DNA from: Nocardia iowensis
GTDB taxonomy: Bacteria; Actinomycetota; Actinomycetes; Mycobacteriales; Mycobacteriaceae
DNA: 64,000 nucleotides
Assembly (NCBI RefSeq): GCF_019222765.1
Contig: NZ_CP078145.1
Location: 4,650,001 to 4,714,000, forward strand
Direction of reading: 5' to 3'
The notes under the pieces were generated by a model. That model saw only the letters and a list, made by a program, of their open reading frames with translations, ran no database searches and had not been told where the DNA came from. Positions 1 to 6,857 of the stretch are shown here, in pieces (the first letter of the stretch is position 1; each line of letters begins with the position of its first letter). Both the position numbers and the translations under genes were made by a program.

Positions 1-584
1 AACAGGCCGCCTCGGTGGCCGCGTTGAGTGGCAATCGGTTCGGGCTTGGCGTCGGAATCAGTCCGTGGCCGGACGATTTCGAGATCATGGACGTACCGTT
101 CGACAAGCGCGGCGCGCGAATGGACGAGTGCATCGACATCGTGCGCGGACTCACCGCGGGCGGGTACTTCGAGTTCCACGGCGAGTTCTACGACATCCCA
201 CCGATCAAGATCAGCCCGGTACCGACCGAACCGGTGCCGATCCTCATCGGCGGACACAGCAAACCCGCCCTGCGACGCGCGGCACAACGCGGCGACGGCT
301 GGATGCACGCCGGTGGCGACGGGGCCGAACTCGACCGGCTACTGGCCGAATTGGCTGCCCTGCGCGCCGAATACGGAACCCGCGAGGACTTCGAGGTACA
401 CGTGATCTCACTCGACGGGTTCACCGTCGACGGAATCAAGCGGTTGGAAGACAAGGGCGTCACCGACGTCATCGTCGGCTTCCGCCTCCCCTACACCCTC
501 GAACAAGACACCGAACCCCTCGACACGAAGATCGCCAATCTCTCCCGCTTCGCCGACAACGTCATCGCCCGAACCAACAGGTGA
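1..584 (+). CDS. LLM-class (luciferase-like) flavin-dependent oxidoreductase, 5'-truncated
   Basis: This is the C-terminal part of a luciferase-like monooxygenase. The reading frame is open to the left edge, upstream of the first GTG at 15, and the residues there (QAASVAALSGNRFGLGVG) match the conserved strand found well inside full-length proteins, so the true start lies outside the window. The segment PVPILIGGHSKPALRRAA and the TIM-barrel end (VTDVIVGFRLP) are typical of the family. In mycolic-acid actinomycetes such proteins usually use coenzyme F420 or FMN; which cofactor applies here cannot be decided. It converges with the fructosamine kinase at 720, with a palindromic repeat between them. 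Confidence 0.8.
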   Translation, partial: QAASVAALSGNRFGLGVGISPWPDDFEIMDVPFDKRGARMDECIDIVRGLTAGGYFEFHGEFYDIPPIKISPVPTEPVPILIGGHSKPALRRAAQRGDGWMHAGGDGAELDRLLAELAALRAEYGTREDFEVHVISLDGFTVDGIKRLEDKGVTDVIVGFRLPYTLEQDTEPLDTKIANLSRFADNVIARTNR

Positions 585-596
585 GCCAGACGCACT

Positions 597-651
597 GAAC
601 GGGACCTGGCTGTGCTGAAACGCGAGTAGCGGCTCCATCATGTCCCGCTCG
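597..651. repeat. Dispersed palindromic intergenic repeat, copy 1
   Basis: The left end GAACGGGAC and the right end ATGTCCCGCTC are near inverted repeats, and the centre contains CGCGAGTAG. It matches similar elements at about 2881, 2981, 4725, 42759, 53590 and 53673. It lies between two convergent genes and could fold into a hairpin, so it may also act as a terminator. Confidence 0.6.
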
Positions 652-719
652 ATGGGCGGACACCGGCGGACGGGCGGTGTTGCTGGGTCTGGTGGGCGAG
701 GTTGACCGCCACCATGGCG

Positions 720-1913
720 CTAGCCGGCGAGGGCGGCTTTGGCGGCGGCGAGGGTTTGGGAGCGGTAGCTGGGGCCGAAGAGGATCACGTGGACGAGGAG
801 GTGGTGTAGTTGGTGGAGGGGGATGCGGGTGCGCCAGCCGTCGGCGAGGGGGTGGGTTTCGTGGTAAGCGGCACGGATTCGGTCCAGGTGCGGGGCGCCG
901 AAGAGAGCCAGCAGGGCCAAGTCCGTTTCGCGGTGTCCGCCATGAGCGGAGGGATCGATGAGCATGGCGCGGTCGGCGGTCCAGACGATGTTGCCAGACC
1001 ATAGGTCGCCGTGGATGCGGGCGGGTGGTTCGGGTGGGCCCGCCAGGGTGTCGATGCGGTCGATCACCTGCTCCAGCAAGCGGATTCCGTCCTGGCCCAG
1101 GTGGGTGGCGGCATCGGGGAGATAGGGCGCGAGTCGTCGTTCGGCGTACCACTGTGCCCACGGTCCGGGCGAGGGTGTGTTGTCCAGGGGCAGGTCGGCG
1201 ATCCAGCCGGGCCAGGGCGCGCCGAACTCGCCGGGCGAATTCGTATGCAGCGCCGCCAGTTCCCGCCCGAACTTGTCGGCAGTGGTCGCGCTGGGTCCGC
1301 TGTCGTCCAGCCAGGGCAACACGATCATCCGATCGTCGGCGGCCAGCACTTCGGGGAGGAGTTTCGGCACATCAGCGTGGTGCTCGCGGATGATCTGATC
1401 GTGGCTGGGCTGGCGCACATCTGGAATCGAGGGCGGCTCGCCGGCGGGCCGTCGATCGATGGACGCGGCATCCGCTGCCGGTCGAAACTCCGCAGGACCA
1501 GCACCATCCGCGCCAGCGGCAGCGCCAGCAGGCGCACCACCACCAGCGGCACCAGCGTCAGCACCAGTTGCAGCGGCAGTTGCAGCGCCACCACCGGCAC
1601 CAGTGGCCGTAGCGCCACCAGCGGCAGCGTCGCCAACGGCAGCAGCTGCCGCGCCGAGCTCATCCGAAGTCTCACCCGGCCACTCGCGCGAGCCACCGCC
1701 ATCGACGCCCGCTCCGGCGAGGGACGCGAGCCAGCGCAGACCTGCCGCTTCGGCGGCGAAGACCGATGTGGGCTCGGCGGCGGCTTTCACGAAAATGTCG
1801 CGGCCGTCGGCCAGGGTGGCGCGGTGCAGGGTCCACGCGTGACTCGAGCCGAAGTCGGTGACGGCGCGGATGGGTGTATCCAGGAGCGCGCCGAGGCGGT
1901 CGGTGAGGTTCAT
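720..1913 (-). CDS. Fructosamine kinase family protein with low-complexity insertion
   Basis: Fructosamine/ketosamine-3-kinases phosphorylate sugar adducts on protein amines so that the adduct falls off, a deglycation repair in the cytosol. Visible features are the ATP-site lysine in IFVKAAA (about residue 43), the catalytic loop HGDLWSGN (301-308) and the metal-binding aspartate in LIDPSAHGG (about 320). Family members are normally about 290 residues; this one has 397. The excess is a block at about 66-180 made mostly of Ala, Gly, Thr and Pro, inserted in the N-lobe. The start ATG overlaps the stop of the upstream regulator by 4 nt, so the two are probably co-translated. Confidence 0.85.
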   Translation of the reverse strand: MNLTDRLGALLDTPIRAVTDFGSSHAWTLHRATLADGRDIFVKAAAEPTSVFAAEAAGLRWLASLAGAGVDGGGSREWPGETSDELGAAAAAVGDAAAGGATATGAGGGAATAAATGADAGAAGGGAPAGAAAGADGAGPAEFRPAADAASIDRRPAGEPPSIPDVRQPSHDQIIREHHADVPKLLPEVLAADDRMIVLPWLDDSGPSATTADKFGRELAALHTNSPGEFGAPWPGWIADLPLDNTPSPGPWAQWYAERRLAPYLPDAATHLGQDGIRLLEQVIDRIDTLAGPPEPPARIHGDLWSGNIVWTADRAMLIDPSAHGGHRETDLALLALFGAPHLDRIRAAYHETHPLADGWRTRIPLHQLHHLLVHVILFGPSYRSQTLAAAKAALAG

Positions 1914-2689
1914 GGGGTCGGGACGGTGAGGCGCTTCATGGTGTCCTCGTCGGCGGGGAAGAACGATTCGATGGCGAGTTCGGCAACGGTCACGTTCATG
2001 GGCGTGCCGAAGACCGTGGTGACGCTGAGGAAAGACAGCTCGTGGCCGTCGCGGAGCAGGCGCAGCGGGACGACGGACTGGTCGGGCTCCGGTAGCGCAG
2101 GGTCGATCTCACCGCCGGGATAGGCGCGGAGTTCGTCGCGCAACTCCATCAGCTCGGGTGAGCCGGTGACTTCGATCTGGCGGGACAGCCGCGCGAACAC
2201 GTGCCCGCGCCATTCGGCCAGGTTGACGATGTGGCCTGCCATGCCGTCGGGGTGCAGGCTGAGCCGGAGGGCGTTCGCGGGTGGGGTCAGCAGCGCGGGG
2301 TCGATGTCGGGCAGTAGCAGCGCGACGCCGGCGTTGGCGTCGATCATGTTCCAGCTCTGATCGATGGCCAGCGCCGGATACGGCTGGTGGCCGACGAGGA
2401 TCTGCCGCATCGCGCTCCGGACCGCGTCCATCGCCGGTGTGTCGAGGGCGGGTTCCGCGTAGGCGGGTGCGTACCCCGCCGCCAGGAGCAGCCGATTGCG
2501 TTCGCGTAGTGGGATTTCCAGGTGCTCGCTCAGGTGCACCAGCATGGTCCGGCTCGGCGTGGCTCGACCGGTCTCGATGAAACTGAGATGACGGGCCGAC
2601 GTCTCGGCGCGCCCCGCCAACTCCAACTGACTGAGCCTGCGCTCGAGCCGCCAATGTCGCAGCAGATCACCGGCTGTTTGCGTACTCAC
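1910..2689 (-). CDS. XRE-family regulator with MmyB-like ligand-binding domain
   Basis: This is a DNA-binding transcription factor. The N-terminal helix-turn-helix at about residues 12-66 contains LSQLELAGRAETSARHLSFI and a typical XRE recognition helix. The C-terminal part (about 85-250) has the layout of the MmyB-like domain, a PAS-like fold thought to bind small hydrophobic ligands (ALAIDQSWNMIDAN, then a metal/Trp-rich core and a terminal PADEDTM). It is the first gene of a two-gene unit with the fructosamine kinase (ATGA overlap), so it may control that gene. The GTG start lies 6 nt after a TAGGAT -10 box, which suggests a leaderless transcript. Confidence 0.85.
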   Translation of the reverse strand: MSTQTAGDLLRHWRLERRLSQLELAGRAETSARHLSFIETGRATPSRTMLVHLSEHLEIPLRERNRLLLAAGYAPAYAEPALDTPAMDAVRSAMRQILVGHQPYPALAIDQSWNMIDANAGVALLLPDIDPALLTPPANALRLSLHPDGMAGHIVNLAEWRGHVFARLSRQIEVTGSPELMELRDELRAYPGGEIDPALPEPDQSVVPLRLLRDGHELSFLSVTTVFGTPMNVTVAELAIESFFPADEDTMKRLTVPTP

Positions 2690-3095
2690 TCCCCGATCCT
2701 ACGAACAACCCGGCGCCACGACGATTACCTCGGAAGTAATCGACACGGCACCAGCGTCGGGCAATCGTGGGGCCGAACGAAAGGACCCCATGACCGCCAC
2801 CACCCGCCGTGCAGCCCTGATGTCCATCCCGGCGACGCCAGAGTTCACGGCCATTGCCGACCCGACAGGTTGGCCAGGCTTCGACGGACGGGACATGACT
2901 GAGGCAAATGTCAAATGCGCGGACGGTCATGCGCTCGACGGATGGGCAGGCCGACACCGACCCGACAGGTTGGCCAGCGTTCAACGGACGGGACATCGCT
3001 GTGGCGAATGTCGAGTGCGCGCACGGTCATGTCCCACTCGACCAGGCGGGGTGGATGGGTGAGGATGGGGCGTTGGGTCGATGAGAGGGTGCGGG
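2690..3095. other. Gene-less divergent intergenic region with tandem repeat
   Basis: About 400 bp separate the divergent MmyB-type regulator and the thioesterase. No convincing reading frame was found. The right-hand part carries two copies of a repeat whose equivalent positions are exactly 100 bp apart. Confidence 0.6.
2851..3043. repeat. Two tandem copies of the palindromic repeat, 100-bp period
   Basis: Bases 2851-2930 and 2951-3030 align without gaps at roughly 80% identity, starting with a shared CCGACCCGACAGGTTGGCCA-like lead (best from 2861 and 2961). Each copy contains the palindromic core GGACGGGACAT ... GGTCAT of the dispersed family (cores at about 2881-2940 and 2981-3043). Confidence 0.7.
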
Positions 3096-3899
3096 ATGAC
3101 TACTACGGCGGATTTCTTGTTCGATGGGGATACGGCGAGTGATCCGGCTGGGGAGCACGAGTATGCGCTGACCTTGCCGGATCGGTGGACGACGTTTATC
3201 GGCACGGTCAATGGCGGGTATATGCTGGCGAGCTGCCTGCAGGCGCTTCGGCGGGAACTTCCGCAGCCGGACCTGTTGTCCGCGTCGGCGCACTACCTGC
3301 GGCCTGGCACTCCGGGGCCGGCGCGGATCAGCACCGACGTTGCTCGCATCGGGCGGCGCACCGCGACCGGGCAGGCGTCCCTGTTTCGGGACGATCGCGA
3401 AATCCTGCGTGTGCTGGCGACTTTCACCGATCTGGCGGCAGCTGACGGGCCGACACTCGTCCGGGGCGAACCGCCCGCCCTGCCCGCGCCGGAGCAGTGC
3501 ATCGACCCCACCGGCGAATTCCCCGGCGACCGTCCTGAGATTTCGCGGCGGGTGGAGTTCCGCATGGCCGAGGTTCCGGGCTTCTGGCGCGGCAACCCCG
3601 GCGGTGTCCCCGCCGCGGAGTTCTGGATGCGCTTCGCCGACGGCCGCGACCCCGACCCGATCGCTCTCGCGCTACTCGTGGACTCCGCCGCCCCGATCAT
3701 TTTCGAGCTCGGCGTCTCCGGCTCGTCCACCATCGAATTGTCCGTCCACATTCGCCACCGTCCGGCGCCGGGATGGCTGGCCTGCCGCGTCTCCACCAAC
3801 TACCTGATCGACGGCTTCCATGAGGAAGACTTCGAAATCTGGGACAGCACAGGAACTTTGGTCGCGCAGTCGCGTCAACTGGCCATCGTCTCGCCGTAA
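3096..3899 (+). CDS. Acyl-CoA thioesterase-like (double hotdog) protein
   Basis: This resembles the TesB/ACOT8-type thioesterase family, which hydrolyses acyl-CoA thioesters. The N-terminal hotdog contains the helix with TVNGGYMLASCLQAL (about residues 35-50), and the C-terminal hotdog contains the motif FAVDGRDPDPIALALLVDSA-like segment (here FADGRDPDPIALALLVDSA). The length of 267 residues fits the family. I chose the ATG at 3096 over the one at 3081 because GAGGG lies at a better distance upstream of 3096. Substrate chain length cannot be inferred. Confidence 0.75.
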   Translation: MTTTADFLFDGDTASDPAGEHEYALTLPDRWTTFIGTVNGGYMLASCLQALRRELPQPDLLSASAHYLRPGTPGPARISTDVARIGRRTATGQASLFRDDREILRVLATFTDLAAADGPTLVRGEPPALPAPEQCIDPTGEFPGDRPEISRRVEFRMAEVPGFWRGNPGGVPAAEFWMRFADGRDPDPIALALLVDSAAPIIFELGVSGSSTIELSVHIRHRPAPGWLACRVSTNYLIDGFHEEDFEIWDSTGTLVAQSRQLAIVSP

Positions 3900-3921
3900 G
3901 CCGACCGGGGCGCGGGACACG

Positions 3922-4561
3922 CTAAGCCGGTGGCGCGATCTTGACTATGGACACCGCGCCTGCGCCAGCTGTGACAGTCACGAACTGGCGATAGGTGGGC
4001 ACCGCGGAGTTGGGGCGGATCTCGGTGATCACCACGTCGAATCGGCCGTCGGCCATGGGGGTGATCATCACGCAATGCTGGGTGCCCGGCGGGACGGACT
4101 TGATGCCCGCACTGATCACGTCGACGGGCGGTACCGATGCGTTCGGTGTGGTCACCGCGCGCCTCCGCGCCGGATCGGGCCACGTAGTAGGCGTACTGGA
4201 ACGCCAGAATGACGTCCGGGCCAGAAGCGGTCGATCCGGTGCCGTTGCCGCGCACCAACTGTTCGTTCCTGGTCGGTTGGCAGCTGGGTCCACCGCCGAG
4301 CACCGGATCCACGTACGTTGCCGACTGCCGTGGGGTGCTCGCCGCCGCCGTGTAGACCAGCACTACCGCCACCGCGGCCATCGATCCCACCACCGCGGCG
4401 GACCCGACCAGCCACGGTCGATTCCTGCGCTGCGTGTGCCAGCGTTGCGGGCGTGACGGCGGAATCATTCCCGGCCACAGCGGTACTGACGCTTGGTGCC
4501 GCCCGCGGTGTGCCGCGGTACTCCCCCCGGTTGTGTTGGACGACGACATAGTCCGCCGCAC
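3922..4561 (-). pseudogene. DUF8176-like membrane-anchored protein, frameshifted
   Basis: Two reading frames on the minus strand form one protein. The first frame, from GTG 4561 or ATG 4549, encodes a cytoplasmic tail, one membrane helix (SAAVVGSMAAVAVVLVYTAA) and an outer segment ending ILAFQYAYYVARSGAEAR. The second frame then continues with VTTPNASVPPVDV and runs to the stop at 3922 (ending VTVTAGAGAVSIVKIAPPA). The switch falls in a short GC-dinucleotide run at about 4155-4163, where loss of two bases would explain it. The arrangement matches, from memory, an uncharacterised family of nocardial single-pass proteins. It is either a true pseudogene or a sequencing/assembly error. It converges with the thioesterase. 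Confidence 0.6.
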
Positions 4562-4724
4562 CCCCTTACCGGTGCCTACCTCCGCGCTCCGGGCGTCCCC
4601 TCAATGCTGTTGCGCAGTAACAACATTGCACACCTTCGCATGCTGCGCTGGACAAATGGCGAGAGAACACCACGTCGCCACGCCGATCCCCGAACGCGCT
4701 CCCCGAACACACCCACCGATACTT

Positions 4725-4786
4725 GCCGAGCGGGACATGGTCGCGGCAAAAGTCGAGTAACCACTCGCTCATGTCCCGCACGGCGG
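4725..4786. repeat. Dispersed palindromic intergenic repeat, copy 4
   Basis: Ends are GCCGAGCGGGACATGG and CATGTCCCGCACGGC, nearly perfect inverted repeats, with AAGTCGAGTAA in the middle. It lies between two divergent genes. Confidence 0.65.
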
Positions 4787-4796
4787 ACTCGATCCT

Positions 4797-4802
4797 AGGA
4801 GG
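4797..4802 (+). promoter_or_regulatory. AGGAGG ribosome-binding site deciding a start
   Basis: AGGAGG at this position is 6 nt before GTG 4809 but touches GTG 4803, so 4809 is the likelier start of the LOG-fold protein. Confidence 0.65.
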
Positions 4803-4808
4803 GTGGCG

Positions 4809-5279
4809 GTGCGGCAAGTTGCGGTGTGTGGCCCGAGTGAGTGCAGTGCAATGGAGGGTGAGCAGGCGCGGCGGGTGGGGCGGCTGTTGGGGGAGGCCGG
4901 GGTGACGGTGCTGTGTGGGGGCGGGGGTGGTGTGATGGCGGCGGTGGCCGAAGGGGCATCGAGTGCGGGCGGGCTCGTGGTCGGGGTGCGGCCGGATAAC
5001 GATCGGGGTGCGGTGTGCGCGGGGTTGTCGGCGGTGCTGTTCACCAATATGGGTGAGGCGCGCAATGCGATCCTGGTGGAGTCGGCGGACGCGGTGATCA
5101 TCATCGGCGGATCCTGGGGCACGCTGTCCGAACTCGCCCTGGCCCGGCACCGCCGCGGTATCCCCGTGATCTCACTCGGCGGCTGGCAATTACTCGACGC
5201 CGACGGAAACCCACTGGAGGCAACAGTTTCCGCCATCGACCCCGCCGACGCCGTCTCCCGCGCACTGGCGACCGGCTGA
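4809..5279 (+). CDS. TIGR00725/LOG-like Rossmann (SLOG) protein
   Basis: This is a small Rossmann-fold protein of the SLOG superfamily, related to lysine-decarboxylase-like LOG nucleotide-binding proteins. Visible motifs are VAVCGPSEC at the N terminus, the glycine loop LCGGGGGVMAAVAEGA (about residues 37-52) and IIIGGSWGTLSELALA (about 98-113), equivalent to the PGGxGT motif of LOG enzymes. TIGR00725 proteins have no agreed function; nucleotide or nucleotide-derivative binding is inferred from the fold. The start was taken at GTG 4809 because of the AGGAGG box 6 nt before it. Confidence 0.75.
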   Translation: MRQVAVCGPSECSAMEGEQARRVGRLLGEAGVTVLCGGGGGVMAAVAEGASSAGGLVVGVRPDNDRGAVCAGLSAVLFTNMGEARNAILVESADAVIIIGGSWGTLSELALARHRRGIPVISLGGWQLLDADGNPLEATVSAIDPADAVSRALATG

Positions 5280-5325
5280 GCCGAGGCCGCGCCGAAATCG
5301 TGCGGGCCGTCATAACTTTCCGATC

Positions 5326-5360
5326 ACGCAAACTTGCGTGGCACGCAACTTCGCTACTGT
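5326..5360 (+). promoter_or_regulatory. Palindromic TetR-type operator and leaderless promoter
   Basis: Two overlapping palindromes share one arm: ACGCAAACTTGCGT (5326-5339) and TTGCGTGGCACGCAA (5334-5348, perfect 7-bp arms around one base). TACTGT at 5355-5360 is a good -10 box, 7 nt before the ATG at 5368, so the transcript would be leaderless. A site covering the -35 region fits autorepression by the TetR domain encoded next to it. Confidence 0.65.
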
Positions 5361-5367
5361 TGGCGGC

Positions 5368-6813
5368 ATGGCATTCGTACTCGGCCTGCGGGAGCGCAAG
5401 AAGCTGGCTACGCGAGAGGCGCTGGCTTTGGCGGCGCTGCGGCTGGCGGTCGAGCGTGGATTGGATGACGTGCTGGTCGAGGACATAGCCGCGGCGGCGG
5501 GTGTTTCGCCGCGGACGTTCAACAACTACTTCGCCAGCAAGTACGAGGCGGTCTGTTCGGTCGCGGTGGATCGGGTACGCCGGATCGCGGACAACCTACG
5601 TGCGCGGCCGAGCACGGAAGCGCTGTGGCCCGCGGTCATCCACGCCGTGCTCGACGAGTTCCGCGACGCCGAAACACCCGATCCCGCCTGGACGGCAGGG
5701 GTACGGCTGATCACCGGCGCACCCGCGCTACAGGGTGAATATCGCAAGGCGCAGGCCGTGATCGAGGCGGCGCTCGCCCAAGCCATCGCCGAGCGCACCG
5801 GCCGCGACCTCGGCACCGACATGTTCCCGCAGATCATGGCGGGAGCTGTCGCGGCAGCACTACAGGTGGCCATCGATCGGTGGGTCGATGCCGACCCGCC
5901 GGTTCCCGTGCTGCCCGTGATCCGAGAGGCGTTGCGGCAGCTGTCCCTTCTCCCAGGAGCGTTCCCCATGAATGTCCCCACCCAGCACACCCTTGAAGTC
6001 CCCGGCGCGACCCTCCACTACGAGATCCGCGGCGACGGACCGCTGCTGCTGCTGATCCCCGGTGCCAACGGCGACACGGACGTGTTCGACGCACTCGCCG
6101 AACGTCTCGCCGACCGCTACACGGTGGTCGCCTACGATCGGCGCGGCTTCGCCCGCAGTCCGCTCGCCGGGCCGCCGCAAGACCGGCTGGCCACCGACGG
6201 CGCCGACGCCGCCGCGCTGCTCACCCACCTCGCCGACCGGCCTGCCCACGTGCTCGGCAGCAGCTCAGGTGCGATCGTGGCGCTCGAACTGCTCAGCAAG
6301 CACCCCGAATTGGTGCAGACCCTGGTGGCGCACGAACCGCCGCTGGCGACGCTACTGCCCGACTCCGACACGTGGTTGGAGTTCTTCGACAGCATTTACC
6401 GCACGAGCCGTACCGACGGCATGATGCCGGCGATGGGCGCCTTCGCCGAGGGCATCGGCCTTCGGATGGAGGCGCCGCAGACCGCGGATCTGACCCCGGA
6501 GAGCGCCGAGGCGTTGCTTGCCCGGATCCACCAGAACATCCACTTCTGGATGGAGCACGAGCTGCGCCAATACATCCGCTACACACCGGATCTCACGGCC
6601 CTTCGGCAATCTGTCAACAAGCTCGTGCTCGGTATCGGGCACGACTCGAAAGACACCTTCCCCGCCCGGCCGAACACCGTCCTCGCCGAGGAACTCGGAC
6701 CCGAGGTCGTCGAATTCCCCGGCGACCACATCGGGTACGTCAACGCGGCCGATGGATTCGCCGCGCAATTGGATGAGCTCCTCGCCCGGCGCGCCGCGCG
6801 AACCGCACCGTGA
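5368..6813 (+). CDS. TetR regulator fused in frame to an alpha/beta hydrolase
   Basis: Residues 1 to about 195 are a TetR protein: HTH EDIAAAAGVSPRTFNNYF (about 37-54) and an all-helical C-terminal domain. Residues from about 201 are a complete alpha/beta hydrolase: YDRRGFARS, the nucleophile elbow GSSSGA with its serine, a lid region and GDHIGY with the catalytic histidine. No stop codon separates the halves. AGGAG at 5955-5959 sits 8 nt before an in-frame ATG at 5968 (MNVPTQH), so the hydrolase was probably once a separate gene and may still be made separately. The start ATG 5368 follows a leaderless promoter. The hydrolase substrate may be the ligand sensed by the TetR half; this is inference. 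Confidence 0.8.
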   Translation: MAFVLGLRERKKLATREALALAALRLAVERGLDDVLVEDIAAAAGVSPRTFNNYFASKYEAVCSVAVDRVRRIADNLRARPSTEALWPAVIHAVLDEFRDAETPDPAWTAGVRLITGAPALQGEYRKAQAVIEAALAQAIAERTGRDLGTDMFPQIMAGAVAAALQVAIDRWVDADPPVPVLPVIREALRQLSLLPGAFPMNVPTQHTLEVPGATLHYEIRGDGPLLLLIPGANGDTDVFDALAERLADRYTVVAYDRRGFARSPLAGPPQDRLATDGADAAALLTHLADRPAHVLGSSSGAIVALELLSKHPELVQTLVAHEPPLATLLPDSDTWLEFFDSIYRTSRTDGMMPAMGAFAEGIGLRMEAPQTADLTPESAEALLARIHQNIHFWMEHELRQYIRYTPDLTALRQSVNKLVLGIGHDSKDTFPARPNTVLAEELGPEVVEFPGDHIGYVNAADGFAAQLDELLARRAARTAP

Positions 6814-6857
6814 GGACAGGCTCGTCCAGACCTTCGCGCCGTTGCGGATCCGCGGGA

